Shown in pieces: positions 27,256 to 36,322 of a stretch of 64,000 bases of DNA (positions within the stretch are counted from its first letter, which is position 1; the number at the start of each line of letters is the position of its first letter). Origin of the DNA: Spongiibacter thalassae (GTDB lineage Bacteria > Pseudomonadota > Gammaproteobacteria > Pseudomonadales > Spongiibacteraceae); contig NZ_JAAWWK010000009.1 of NCBI RefSeq assembly GCF_012272835.1, positions 1 through 64,000 of the forward strand, in the 5' to 3' direction. The position numbers were made by a program, and so were the translations under genes. The notes beneath the pieces were generated by a model. It ran no database searches, was not told where the DNA came from, and saw nothing but the letters and a program-made list of their open reading frames with translations.

Positions 27256-28638
27256 GTGGAAGCCACCCTGCTGCGCTTTATTCGCCATTTGCGCCATCAC
27301 GGCCTGGAGGTCTCCCCGGCGGAGAGCCTCGACGCCATGCGGGTTGCTGCGAGTCTGGGCTACAGCGACCGCTCACTGCTCCACGCAGGCCTGGCCTGTA
27401 GTCTGGCCAAGTCCGAGGAGGAGCGTATTGCCTTCGACCAGTGCTTCAACCGGTTTTTTACCCTGGGGGAGCGCAGTGAGATTGTTGATGAGACCGTGGC
27501 GTCAGAGGAGGGCGATAGCCCGTCATCTTCCCCGGACGATACGGACATACCGCCTATGCCCGGCGACAGTGCCGAAGGCGAGGGCAGTGGTGGCGGGGGC
27601 GGCAGTGGCCTGAGTATGGACGCCCTCCGCGCCGAGGTGATGCAGGCCGCGAATGAGGTCGGCCTGGAAAAGATGGAATACCCCACCCAACGGGGAGTCT
27701 ATCGCCGGCGAATCCTCGACGCCCTCGGCGATGGTGAACAACGCCAGGCCATTGCCGGCCTGGCCGATGGCAGCCCCGACGACCAGCAGCAGGCCCAATG
27801 GCTGAGTCGCCTGCGCGAAGCCCGTATCGAAGCCGTCACCGAGGTGATCGACCGGCAACTGCTGCTCAACAACAACGCCAAGGGCCGCAGCTATCAGGAA
27901 GAACTGATGCGCGACAGCAGCATTGCCGCCATGGACAGCTACTATCGCAAGCGCCTGCCCCCTCTGATCCGCAAGCTGGCGAAAAAGCTGGCGTCCCGGC
28001 ACCGCCAGCGCCTGCATCGCGCCAAGCGCGGCAAACCCGATCTGGGCAAAACCCTGCGCCGCAACCTCGCCTACGGCGGCGTGCCCTTTCACCGCTATTT
28101 TCGCAATACCCGCCGTGAGAAAAGCGAGATTTACCTGCTTTGCGACCTCAGTGGCTCGGTCAGCCAGTGGTCTGAGGTACTGATGCTGTTCGTGCAGGCC
28201 CTGGCCGACGTGCTGCCCAACGCCCGCTGCTTTGTGTTTTGCGGTAAAAGCATCGAGGTCAGCGACATCTTCCGTCAGTATCCCGAAGAGGAAGCTCTGG
28301 CGATTATCCAGAGGCAGCACGGCATGGGCGGCAGCGACTACGGCCTGGCCCTGACCAGCTTCCGCGACCAGATCGCCGACCGTCTCAATCGCCGCAGCAC
28401 GGTTATCGTCCTCGGCGATGGCCGAGGCAACGGCGGCAACACCGGCATCGACGCCCTCCGCGACATATACCACCGCGCCCGTCTGGTGCTGTGGTTCAAC
28501 CCCGAATCCCGCAACCGCTGGAACACCGGTGACTCGGAAATCCGCCGCTACCAAACCGCCTGCCACTACGTGGCGGAATGTGGCTCCCTGCGCAAGCTGG
28601 AACGCCTGCTCGACGACCTGCTAAACCTTATCCGCTGA
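27256..28638 (+). CDS. vWA-domain protein, CoxE-like partner of the MoxR ATPase
   Basis: The 460-residue protein begins at GTG 27256, two bases after the MoxR gene. Residues 1-75 form a helical domain, followed by an acidic, Gly/Ser-rich linker (near 85-120), a helical middle domain, and a C-terminal von Willebrand A domain from about 290. Its MIDAS loop is LLCDLSGSVSQ, with GMGGSDYGLALTS and VIVLGDGRGN as further metal-loop segments. CoxE/vWA partners hold the substrate while the MoxR ring remodels it. A palindrome with a T-run follows the stop. Confidence 0.88.
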   Translation: MEATLLRFIRHLRHHGLEVSPAESLDAMRVAASLGYSDRSLLHAGLACSLAKSEEERIAFDQCFNRFFTLGERSEIVDETVASEEGDSPSSSPDDTDIPPMPGDSAEGEGSGGGGGSGLSMDALRAEVMQAANEVGLEKMEYPTQRGVYRRRILDALGDGEQRQAIAGLADGSPDDQQQAQWLSRLREARIEAVTEVIDRQLLLNNNAKGRSYQEELMRDSSIAAMDSYYRKRLPPLIRKLAKKLASRHRQRLHRAKRGKPDLGKTLRRNLAYGGVPFHRYFRNTRREKSEIYLLCDLSGSVSQWSEVLMLFVQALADVLPNARCFVFCGKSIEVSDIFRQYPEEEALAIIQRQHGMGGSDYGLALTSFRDQIADRLNRRSTVIVLGDGRGNGGNTGIDALRDIYHRARLVLWFNPESRNRWNTGDSEIRRYQTACHYVAECGSLRKLERLLDDLLNLIR

Positions 28639-28640
28639 GC

Positions 28641-28687
28641 GGGGTCTGTCCCTGGGGTCTGTCCCCGGGGACAGACCCCACTTTTTT
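28641..28687 (+). terminator. REP family 2, copy 4, in terminator position
   Basis: A half copy GGGGTCTGTCCCT (28641-28653) is followed by the 28-bp perfect palindrome (28653-28680) and then CTTTTTT. A 13-14 bp GC-rich stem followed by six T residues is a workable intrinsic terminator for the moaA-to-vWA transcript. It is the only one of the four copies followed by a T-run. Confidence 0.7.
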
Positions 28688-28752
28688 GTCATCCCATTTC
28701 AGCGTTAAAGTCGCTACTATTGACGGCACACACTTCCGGCTCGCTTTTTTCC

Positions 28753-29403
28753 ATGAGTAAACTCAAACACTTTATCAGTCAGTCCTTTATCGGTGGCATT
28801 CTGGTTATCGCGCCCATTGTGATTATGCTGTTCGCATTGCGCTGGGCGGTTAATGCGGTGCAAGGCCTGATCGCGCCGCTCACCAGCCCATTAACCAGGC
28901 TGACCTCGGCGCCGCCGCTGTTGATCGACGCCGCCGTCGTGGCGATTATTCTGTTTATCTGTTTTATCGTCGGCACAATTGTGGCGACCAGTGCGGGCCG
29001 CTACCTGCAGAATTTTATCGACTCCCACCTCGCACGCTTTGCCCCGGGCTATCGGCTCATCAGGGATATCATTCAGCAATTGTTCGGCAAGGACAGCAAC
29101 TCGCCCTTCACCAAGGGAGAGGTCGCCATTGCCCAGCTTTATGGCGCCACGTCACCAGTGCGGGTCACCGCCATTGTCACCAGCCGCCACGACAATGGCT
29201 GGTTTACGGTGTTTGTACCCACCGGCCCCAATCCCACTTCCGGCTTTATCTACCACCTGCCGGAGTCCTGTGTGCAGCTGCGCCCCGACATAAAGCTCGA
29301 TAGCGCCTTCCGCTCGATTATTTCCTGCGGTGCCGGCTCCGCCGAACTGGGGGTCTGCCGCGATACAGTGCCCGAACCCGGTACGCCAACCCTTAAAGGT
29401 TGA
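28753..29403 (+). CDS. DUF502 family inner-membrane protein
   Basis: The 216-residue protein starts MSKLKHFISQSFIGGILVIAPI, with membrane helices near residues 10-35 and 60-85, separated by a loop rich in Thr/Pro. The conserved family segment APGYRLIRDIIQQLFG near 105 is followed by a C-terminal soluble beta-rich part (VFVPTGPNPTSGFIYHLPES). These are DUF502 hallmarks. Function is unknown. ATG 28753 is chosen over an earlier in-frame start at 28720 because it begins directly at the family N-terminus. Confidence 0.85.
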   Translation: MSKLKHFISQSFIGGILVIAPIVIMLFALRWAVNAVQGLIAPLTSPLTRLTSAPPLLIDAAVVAIILFICFIVGTIVATSAGRYLQNFIDSHLARFAPGYRLIRDIIQQLFGKDSNSPFTKGEVAIAQLYGATSPVRVTAIVTSRHDNGWFTVFVPTGPNPTSGFIYHLPESCVQLRPDIKLDSAFRSIISCGAGSAELGVCRDTVPEPGTPTLKG

Positions 29404-29514
29404 ACCAGGCCCGAGCACATTTGCCTCAAGGCTGCTCAAAACACTCCTGTTACCGCTAAAAGGCCGCCAATCGCGGCCATCCCTTGCCAAGGTCGCGGGG
29501 CTGAGCTAAGTTAG

Positions 29515-29889
<375 letters not shown>

Positions 29890-29901
29890 TGGCAAATTTT
29901 C

Positions 29902-29923
29902 GCGGCAGCTGCAGGGCTGCCGC
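29902..29923 (+). terminator. stem-loop after the PII gene
   Basis: Perfect 8-bp arms GCGGCAGC and GCTGCCGC enclose TGCAGG, 12 bases after the stop codon. No T-run follows, so it is a weak terminator or a 3'-end stabiliser. The remaining 240 bases before the next small gene show nothing else I can name. Confidence 0.45.
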
Positions 29924-30167
29924 ACCGTCTTTCCGCCGCGTATTGTCGAACCCAGTTCTCATTTTTCCACTAAATTTCTGCCACTATTTATTCCAACCCC
30001 ATCTAACACCACTCTCTAGCCAACGGCTGCTCTGGCTTAGAATTTTTCGCTATTTCCCCCCTATTCCCGAATAACAAAATAAGCTAATCCTGCGCTTGTC
30101 AGGCCGCTATCGCTAGCAGTATAAAGCCACTTGCAAGGCGTGAATCTCACATGCTCGAGGAGGTTTT

Positions 30168-30371
30168 ATGGGATCTCGTATACGCAACAGCGACAACATC
30201 AAAAAAGAAAAATACGTTGCTTATCAGCAGCAGACAATGCACGACCGCATGCGCGAGCAATTGTCGAATGACGTAGAGGCCTTTCTGGCCAGGGGCGGTG
30301 AGATCAAGCACCTCGAACCCCATATGCGCAGCAGCTTGCTGGATAACGACTCAGATCAGGATTCATACTAG
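30168..30371 (+). CDS. small conserved-looking protein with FLxRGG motif (SutA-tail-like)
   Basis: The 67-residue protein has a very good ribosome binding site (GAGGAGG seven bases before ATG). It is polar and helical, and contains VEAFLARGGEIKHLEPHM near residues 36-53. A similar FL-x-RGG-x-(I/V)-x-x-(I/L)-E-P pattern occurs in Pseudomonas SutA, an RNA-polymerase-binding factor, as I remember it; the acidic N-terminal half of SutA is missing here. The link to transcription is therefore only a suggestion. Confidence 0.65.
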   Translation: MGSRIRNSDNIKKEKYVAYQQQTMHDRMREQLSNDVEAFLARGGEIKHLEPHMRSSLLDNDSDQDSY

Positions 30372-30447
30372 ACCGACGAAAACGCCGTCCGGACACCCGG
30401 AATCCCACATCTCCCGCGGGGCACATCAGTGCCCCGCTTCGCATTGT

Positions 30448-31155
30448 TCAACGGCCCCCGGCCAGTTTCTCTATCAAATCCGGCAGCTGCCGCCAGTCGC
30501 TGAATACGCCATCAGCCAATGGTGTCGCGGTCTCCGGCCCCTTCACAATACACGCTTGCAGACACCGTATGCCCGCCGCCTTGGCACCCTCGATATCGTC
30601 ACGGGGGTGATCGCCAATATGCAGCATTTCCTCTGGTGCACAGCCCGCCGCCGCCAGCGCCGCAGCAAAGGCTGCTGGCTCGGGCTTGCTGACACCGATG
30701 TCTTCAGCCTTCAGGCAGGCATGGAAATAGCGGCTACAGTCCTGCTGATGAAAATCGGCGTTGCCGTTGGTCAGGCTGACCAGGGTGTAGCGCTGGGACA
30801 ATTGGGCGAGCACTGTGTCGACATGGGCAAATAATTCCACCTGCTGTCGAGCCTGAATAAACATGGCAAAGGCCTCGTCACTGATCTGCTCGCTGCGCGC
30901 CCCGTAACCGTGGGCACGCAGCATTTCGGTGAGGCTGCGCCGCCGCCACTCACTGATGTGATGGCGCAACCTGGGTTCAGCCCGCAGCAGTCCCAGGCGG
31001 TGGTCGCGAAGTTCCTGCTTTGACACCCTGGCGACAAATTCCGGCACCCGCTCGCACAGGGCGTCATAAAAACATTGTTCGGCGCGCTGGAGCACCGGCA
31101 GGCTGGCCCACAGGGTATCGTCAAGGTCGAAACTGAGGGCGCGCAACATCGTCAT
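30448..31155 (-). CDS. yigB: HAD-superfamily phosphatase, YigB-like
   Basis: The 235-residue HAD hydrolase has motif I SFDLDDTLWAS near residue 8, motif II LVSLTNGNADF near 128, the motif III lysine in GVSKPEPAAFAAAL near 160, and motif IV HIGDHPRDDIEGAKAAG near 185. The cap lies between motifs I and II. E. coli YigB is an FMN phosphatase lying directly downstream of xerC, and the same xerC-yigB order is kept here with only two bases between stop and start. That synteny is the main reason for the symbol. Confidence 0.88.
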   Translation of the reverse strand: MTMLRALSFDLDDTLWASLPVLQRAEQCFYDALCERVPEFVARVSKQELRDHRLGLLRAEPRLRHHISEWRRRSLTEMLRAHGYGARSEQISDEAFAMFIQARQQVELFAHVDTVLAQLSQRYTLVSLTNGNADFHQQDCSRYFHACLKAEDIGVSKPEPAAFAAALAAAGCAPEEMLHIGDHPRDDIEGAKAAGIRCLQACIVKGPETATPLADGVFSDWRQLPDLIEKLAGGR

Positions 31156-31157
31156 GG

Positions 31158-32081
31158 TTAATCCGCTTTTTTGGCCTTTCGACTCGCACGGGGGTGGGCC
31201 ACGTCGTATACCTTGGCCAGGTGCTGAAAATCGAGGTGGGTGTATATCTGGGTTGTGGACAGATTAGCATGACCGAGCAATTCCTGAACCCCGCGCAGAT
31301 CACTACTCGACTCCAGCAGGTGACTGGCAAAGGAGTGGCGCAGCATATGGGGATGAAGGTTTTCCGGAATGCCCTGTTGAATCGCGCGACGTTTGATCCG
31401 CTGCTGAATGCTGCGATGGCCGAGACGACTTCCCCGTTGGCTGATAAACAAGGGCGCGCTGTTATCCGCTTCGGCACTTGGCGGCAACCAGGCCTTGCGC
31501 CAGGGCAGCCACTCATTGAGGGCCTGCACCGCCTTGCGCCCCACCGGCAGCTGCCGGGTTTTGCCGCCCTTGCCAGTCACGACAACTGTGGCGTCGGCAA
31601 GGTCAACATCACAACGATTCAGCCCTGCCAATTCCGCCAGACGCAGACCCGAGGAATAGAACAGCTCCATTACGGCGCGGTCGCGATAATCCAGCGCTTC
31701 GTCGCCGTCGAACTCCAGCAACTGCCCGATGCGATCCGCATCCAGGGTTTTCGGCAGGGGTCGGCCCCGCTTCGGCGCTGCCACCGCCGTCGCCGGGTTC
31801 TTCGTCGCCCCGTGCTGCTGAATACGGTAGTGGAAAAAACTGCGCACCGACGACAGCAGGCGCTGCAATGTCGCGGGAGAGGCCGAGCGGCTGCGCTGAG
31901 TCGCCAGGAAATGGCGAATATGGCCACTGTCGACGGCAGCACTGTGTGACAGATGCTGGCCATCGCAGAAAGCCACAAAGTGCTCCAGGTCGCGACCATA
32001 GGCACTCAGGGTATGGGGCGACACTCGGCGCACATTGCGCAGATAGGTCAGGAATTCAGCAATTTCTTCGGCGACGGTCAT
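31158..32081 (-). CDS. xerC: tyrosine recombinase XerC
   Basis: XerC, with XerD, resolves chromosome dimers at dif. The 307-residue protein has an N-terminal SAM-like DNA-binding domain (FLTYLRNVRRVSPHTLSAYGRDL) and the catalytic domain with Arg in YSSGLRLAELAGL near 150, Lys in GKGGKTRQLPVG near 176, HMLRHSFASHLLE near 246 (H-x-x-R), GHANLSTTQIYTHLD with His and the nucleophile Tyr near 281. The length is that of XerC. In many relatives dapF and a DUF484 gene precede it, but not here: an alpha/beta hydrolase gene diverges instead. Confidence 0.95.
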   Translation of the reverse strand: MTVAEEIAEFLTYLRNVRRVSPHTLSAYGRDLEHFVAFCDGQHLSHSAAVDSGHIRHFLATQRSRSASPATLQRLLSSVRSFFHYRIQQHGATKNPATAVAAPKRGRPLPKTLDADRIGQLLEFDGDEALDYRDRAVMELFYSSGLRLAELAGLNRCDVDLADATVVVTGKGGKTRQLPVGRKAVQALNEWLPWRKAWLPPSAEADNSAPLFISQRGSRLGHRSIQQRIKRRAIQQGIPENLHPHMLRHSFASHLLESSSDLRGVQELLGHANLSTTQIYTHLDFQHLAKVYDVAHPRASRKAKKAD

Positions 32082-32244
32082 GGGACGGCTCTGGCTGGCC
32101 GAAAACGGCTACAGGCAGCTTAATCAGCGTATAGGCGTGGATCAAGGGCATTGGCCGGGCAAATTTGTCAATCTCGGTAATTCTCTAACGCTGTTGCCGC
32201 CTCAATGTGGTAAAAATAGTGAAAACTCTGCCAAGGATCTTTTA

Positions 32245-33444
32245 ATGAGTCGCGCACAAGGCCAAACGGTCACTGAAACACCTCCCTGGTGGCTGACCCT
32301 GCCCGAAGACTTTTATGCCCAGGCCGATGGCACTGAACTCGACGGTGAGTATCCATTGAAGGTCTTTGGCACTGCAGCGGCGGATCGTGCCCTGCGTACA
32401 GCACTCGCAGGCATGGTTGCCGCCAGCCTGCTACCCAAGTTGCTGCGCGGCAACCACATGGCCGAAGAGCGCCAGCACCTGGATTTTTACGCCCACCTCG
32501 CGCAGCAGCGGGATACCGCCAAGGTCTTCGCCAAACCAAAGGCCTGCAGGGTTTCTGCCCGGCAACCGACCTGGCGGGAATACCGGCCCTCGGGCCTGCC
32601 CGCCTTTCAGTTGAGCTTTGACAGCCCCTTTGAGCCGCTCAACCCGAATATTGCCGACAGCTACCTCAGCCACAAGCGCAATCGGCGCGCCCATGCCCAG
32701 TATTGGACTCACCCGGACGGGCCGCGCCCCACACTGATTTTTGTGCACGGTGTGGTGGAGAGCTGGTACGCCCTCAACAGCCACTATTTTTCCCTGCGCT
32801 GGTTCTACGACCGCGGCTACGATATCGCGATGATTACCCTGCCGTTTCATGGCAGCCGCGCGAACCCCTGCTCCATGTTCAGTGGTCAGGGCATGTTCTC
32901 CGGCGGCTTTGCTCATTTGAACGAGTCGATACTCCACGCCATCAGCGACCTGCGAGTGCTGGTGGACTACCTGTTCAAACGTGGCGCGCCCCATGTAGGG
33001 GTGTCGGGCTTGAGTCTGGGGGGGTATATCAGTTCGCTGCTGGCGGTGGTGGAGCCGCGCCTGGCCTTTTGTATTCCCAACTCACCGCTGGTGGCACCGG
33101 TAGACACCATGCGCGGCTGGCAACCCACACGCAGTTTGATGGATAAAATTGAACAACGCAGCGGGCTGAGCCCCCAGGAGCTGCGTCGGGGTATGGCGGT
33201 GCACAGCCCCCTCAGTTACCAGCCGGTGCTGGACCCGGAGCGGGTGCTGGTGATTGGTGGTGCGGGCGATCGCTTCACGCCGCCCCGCTATGTCCGGCTG
33301 CTCCATGCCCACTGGCCCGAGAGCCACCTGCACTGGTTCCCCGGCAACCATATGATTCATCTGGGTCGCCGGGATTACCTGAAGCTGATGCTGAGCTTTA
33401 TGGACAGCCACTGCCAGAACACGGCTTACGGCAAGGTCAGCTAG
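32245..33444 (+). CDS. alpha/beta hydrolase (ABHD18/DUF2048-like)
   Basis: The 399-residue protein has an N-terminal helical extension and an alpha/beta-hydrolase core. The oxyanion region is LIFVHGVVESWYALN near residue 165, the nucleophile elbow GVSGLSLGGYISSL near 255, Asp probably in VIGGAGDRFTPPRYV near 340, and His in WFPGNHMIHLG near 372. The His-Gly-Val-Val-Glu-Ser pattern and the long N-terminus resemble ABHD18. Substrate is unknown. ATG 32245 follows AAGGAT; an upstream frame to 32080 would overlap xerC's start region. Its stop overlaps the converging peptidase-like gene by 8 bases. Confidence 0.85.
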   Translation: MSRAQGQTVTETPPWWLTLPEDFYAQADGTELDGEYPLKVFGTAAADRALRTALAGMVAASLLPKLLRGNHMAEERQHLDFYAHLAQQRDTAKVFAKPKACRVSARQPTWREYRPSGLPAFQLSFDSPFEPLNPNIADSYLSHKRNRRAHAQYWTHPDGPRPTLIFVHGVVESWYALNSHYFSLRWFYDRGYDIAMITLPFHGSRANPCSMFSGQGMFSGGFAHLNESILHAISDLRVLVDYLFKRGAPHVGVSGLSLGGYISSLLAVVEPRLAFCIPNSPLVAPVDTMRGWQPTRSLMDKIEQRSGLSPQELRRGMAVHSPLSYQPVLDPERVLVIGGAGDRFTPPRYVRLLHAHWPESHLHWFPGNHMIHLGRRDYLKLMLSFMDSHCQNTAYGKVS

Positions 33445-34561
33445 CGATCGGCGGGTCTTCGTCGTACTCGCTGGGATCGTGATTCGCCGGGTCGTAGGCA
33501 TCCGGCTCGAACTCCTCACGAAACTCGTGATAGTGACGCAGCACCTCGTCGATATCCGCCTTGTACTTGGCGATATGAAAGAGGGCGTCGCCCTCGTACA
33601 CCAGCGGCAAATAGGTACGGCCTATCACAATGCCCTCGTCCTGGGCGCAAATTTCGGTGTCGCCACTGGTATCACCAATGGGGTCAGACACCACTGCCAG
33701 TATCGCGCCCTTTTTAACAAAGGCCCCCAAGGGCACCAGCGCCCGCAACACGCCACTCACCCTGGCTCGCACCCAATAGGACTGGTCGGTAACCATCGGT
33801 TGGCGCCGAGGCTTCTTCACCCGTGACGGGGGCAGCATGCCGATCTGGCGCATGACGTTGATAATGCCCGACACTCCAACCCGTATCGCCACCTCGTCAA
33901 AGCGCAGCGCCTCACCGGCCTCATAGAGCAATATCGGAATATTCTGGTCGCTGGCCACCTCGCGCAGGGAACCGTCGCGGGTTTTGGCGTGAAGCAGCAC
34001 CGGCGCACCAAAGGCCTCGGCCATTTCCCGAGTGCGCTCATCCTGCAGGTCGGCGCGAATCTGCGGCAGGTTTCCCCGATGCCGAGCGCCGGTGTGCAGG
34101 TCGATGCCGTATTCACACTGGGCAACCACATTGTTGAAAAAGCTGTGGGCGACCCGTCCCGCCAGCGAGCTTTTGGGCGAGCCGGGAAACGAGCGGTTCA
34201 GGTCGCGACCGTCGGGTAGGTAGCGGCTGTTGTTGAGAAAGCCGTGCACGTTGACGATGGGAATCGCCACCAGGGTTCCCCGCAATGAACGCAAGGCGCG
34301 GTGCTGCAACAGGCGGCGCACAATTTCGACACCGTTAATCTCGTCGCCGTGAATGGCCGCGCTGACAAACAGGGTGGGGCCGTCGCGCTTGCCGCGCACG
34401 GCTTTAATGGTCATCGACAGCTCGGTATGGGTGTAGAGTTTGGCCACCGGCAGCTCAATTTGCTGCCGGCTACCGGGGGCGATATCACACCCTGCAATGC
34501 TTACGCTGCGCAGCGTAGAACGGGGTTTTCTACGGCGAGACGGACTGTCTTGCTCTGTCAC
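33437..34561 (-). CDS. succinylglutamate desuccinylase/aspartoacylase-family (M14-like) protein
   Basis: The 374-residue zinc-hydrolase-like protein has LFVSAAIHGDEINGVEIVRRLL near residue 70 (His-x2-Glu zinc ligands), NVHGFLNNSRYLPDGRDLNRSFPG near 105-128, and DLHTGARHRGNLPQI near 158 (third ligand His). A C-terminal beta domain follows (VRARVSGVLRALVPLGAFVKKG). It follows rimK on the same strand by 55 bases, an arrangement shared with many marine gammaproteobacteria, so it may cut or trim the glutamate tails or peptides made by RimK. That link is inferred. Confidence 0.85.
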   Translation of the reverse strand: MTEQDSPSRRRKPRSTLRSVSIAGCDIAPGSRQQIELPVAKLYTHTELSMTIKAVRGKRDGPTLFVSAAIHGDEINGVEIVRRLLQHRALRSLRGTLVAIPIVNVHGFLNNSRYLPDGRDLNRSFPGSPKSSLAGRVAHSFFNNVVAQCEYGIDLHTGARHRGNLPQIRADLQDERTREMAEAFGAPVLLHAKTRDGSLREVASDQNIPILLYEAGEALRFDEVAIRVGVSGIINVMRQIGMLPPSRVKKPRRQPMVTDQSYWVRARVSGVLRALVPLGAFVKKGAILAVVSDPIGDTSGDTEICAQDEGIVIGRTYLPLVYEGDALFHIAKYKADIDEVLRHYHEFREEFEPDAYDPANHDPSEYDEDPPIAS

Positions 34562-34616
34562 TCAACAAACTCCCTGCGAGGGTCAATTCACTGATTTTAC
34601 GCCACTTTCGCGGCTA

Positions 34617-35522
34617 TCAGCCCTTGCCGCGGGTTTTATTTTTATTGGGCGCCGCATTTTCTTCAATAAATTTCACAATTTCTCCGGCAACATTTTTGCG
34701 GCTGGCATTTTCAATGCCTTCCAGCCCCGGCGAGGAGTTCACTTCCATCACCAGCGGCCCGCGGGAGGAGCGCAAAATATCCACACCGGCAACGTTCAAT
34801 CCCATAATCTGCGCAGCCTTGACCGCCGTCGCCCGCTCACTGGGGGTCAGCCGGGTCAGCTCAGCCGTGCCGCCACGATGGAGGTTGGAGCGAAACTCAC
34901 CGCTGGCGGCGTTACGCTGCATTGCCGCCACCACCCGGCGCCCGATCACCAGACAGCGCACGTCGGAGCCACCGGCTTCCTTGATAAATTCCTGCACCAG
35001 AAAGTCAGCCTTTAATTCACGAAAGGCGTCGATAACACTTTCTGCCGCCTTGGCGGTTTCCGCCAGCACCACTCCGCGACCCTGGGTGCCCTCCAGCAAT
35101 TTCACCACCACCGGAGCTCCCCCCACCAGTTTGATCAGCTCCTTGGTGTTGTGCACATCGTGGGCAAAGCTGGTGACCGGCATACCGATATTTTTCCGCG
35201 ACATCAGCTGCAGGGCCCGCAGTTTGTCGCGGGAGCGCCCCAGCGCCACCGACTCGGTGAGCGAGTAGGTGCCCATCATTTCAAACTGACGAATCACCGC
35301 CAGCCCGTAGGGGGTAATAGAGGCACCGATGCGGGGAATCACGGCGTCAAACCCGGAGAGTTTTTCACCTTTGTACCACAACCCCGGCTCATGGGAGCTC
35401 AGTTCCATATAGCATTTCAGGGTGTCGAGCACGCGCACCTCGTGGCCGCGTTCTTTACAGGCCTCCACCAGACGTTTAGTGGAGTACAGTCGGCTGTTTC
35501 TCGACAGAATTGCGATTTTCAT
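34617..35522 (-). CDS. rimK: ATP-grasp glutamate ligase RimK
   Basis: RimK adds glutamate residues to the C-terminus of ribosomal protein S6 and can make poly-glutamate. The 301-residue protein begins [20 protein letters not shown], has [15 protein letters not shown] near residue 65, the ATP-grasp lysine and glycine loop [19 protein letters not shown] near 140-158, and the C-terminal metal-binding [23 protein letters not shown] near 245-268. All match RimK. It sits between rimB and the M14-like gene. Start 35522 is used rather than an upstream in-frame codon at 35636. Confidence 0.95.
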   Translation of the reverse strand: MKIAILSRNSRLYSTKRLVEACKERGHEVRVLDTLKCYMELSSHEPGLWYKGEKLSGFDAVIPRIGASITPYGLAVIRQFEMMGTYSLTESVALGRSRDKLRALQLMSRKNIGMPVTSFAHDVHNTKELIKLVGGAPVVVKLLEGTQGRGVVLAETAKAAESVIDAFRELKADFLVQEFIKEAGGSDVRCLVIGRRVVAAMQRNAASGEFRSNLHRGGTAELTRLTPSERATAVKAAQIMGLNVAGVDILRSSRGPLVMEVNSSPGLEGIENASRKNVAGEIVKFIEENAAPNKNKTRGKG

Positions 35523-35592
35523 AGTGAGTACTCTTGTTGTATGTGCAGCATGGCGCCCCAGCGCCAGTGCTGTGAAATATGGGCGACGCGTG

Positions 35593-36036
35593 TCAGGTCG
35601 GCGGCTTGCTGACACAGTAGGAGCGGCCGGGGTCAACGATGTAGCGCCCCTTCATGGCCGTGCGGCCGATCAACATGCGGAACAACATGTCGGAGCGGTC
35701 CGCCAGGGTGATTTCTGCGCGCACGCTTTCATCGCCCATGGCCAGCTCGGTCTCTATAACATAGCGCATGCTGCGGTGACCGCCAGAATCGGTGACCTGG
35801 CGGTAGTCCTTCACCGGTGCCCGACACTCCACCACCAGCTCCTGATCGTGCTGGTGGGGATGGACCTTGAACTCGACCCAGAGTTCGTCGTCGACTTGTA
35901 TTTTTCGTATATCAAAGGCGTGCAGCGAGGAACTGCGTGCGCCGGTATCGACCTTGGCTTTCACACCGTAGATGCCCAGGGCAGGTAAACTTACCCACTC
36001 TCGCCACCCCAGCGTGGTCTGTGTCGCTGCCGTCAT
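35593..36036 (-). CDS. rimB: RimB-type retropepsin-like (ATP-dependent zinc) protease
   Basis: The 147-residue protein begins [22 protein letters not shown]. It contains [16 protein letters not shown], the aspartic-protease-like DTGA motif of this family near residue 33, and [22 protein letters not shown] at the C-terminus. In Pseudomonas fluorescens RimB is reported to proteolyse the glutamate tail added by RimK, forming a RimA/B/K control circuit. No rimA is visible. The gene precedes rimK on the same strand by 70 bases. ATG 36036 is chosen; an earlier frame extends to 36105. Confidence 0.88.
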   Translation of the reverse strand: MTAATQTTLGWREWVSLPALGIYGVKAKVDTGARSSSLHAFDIRKIQVDDELWVEFKVHPHQHDQELVVECRAPVKDYRQVTDSGGHRSMRYVIETELAMGDESVRAEITLADRSDMLFRMLIGRTAMKGRYIVDPGRSYCVSKPPT

Positions 36037-36281
36037 AGACACGTCATCTCTGCGTTGGTTTCGTCGAAATGAGCCCACATGGCCGGGCCTTGGCGCTCGG
36101 CGCAATGGTCACTCGCGTATACCGCGACATGGAAAAGGGTTGTCGCCGTCTCACTATAGCTCAGATACGTTGAAATACCGGCGCGGCTTAGCAGCGGCGG
36201 CTTTCGGCGCGATTATTTGCTATCTGCGCAGAGAAAGAAAGCATTGACGGAGAAATCAGCGTGCGGGGCGTGAATTGAAGA

Positions 36282-36312
36282 CCCCGGAGAGTGGCAAGAC
36301 AACTCGCCGGGG
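36282..36312 (-). terminator. stem-loop after the aldehyde dehydrogenase gene
   Basis: Arms at 36282-36292 and 36302-36312 pair over 11 bases with one mismatch, just beyond the aldehyde dehydrogenase stop. Only a weak T-rich tail (TCTTCAATT) follows on the minus strand. It is probably the transcript end. Confidence 0.5.
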
Positions 36313-36322
36313 GGAAACAGTC

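Noticed and set aside
27523-28566. 347-residue minus-strand frame
   Set aside because: Antisense to the vWA gene; Ala/Val/Gly-rich with no recognisable domain.
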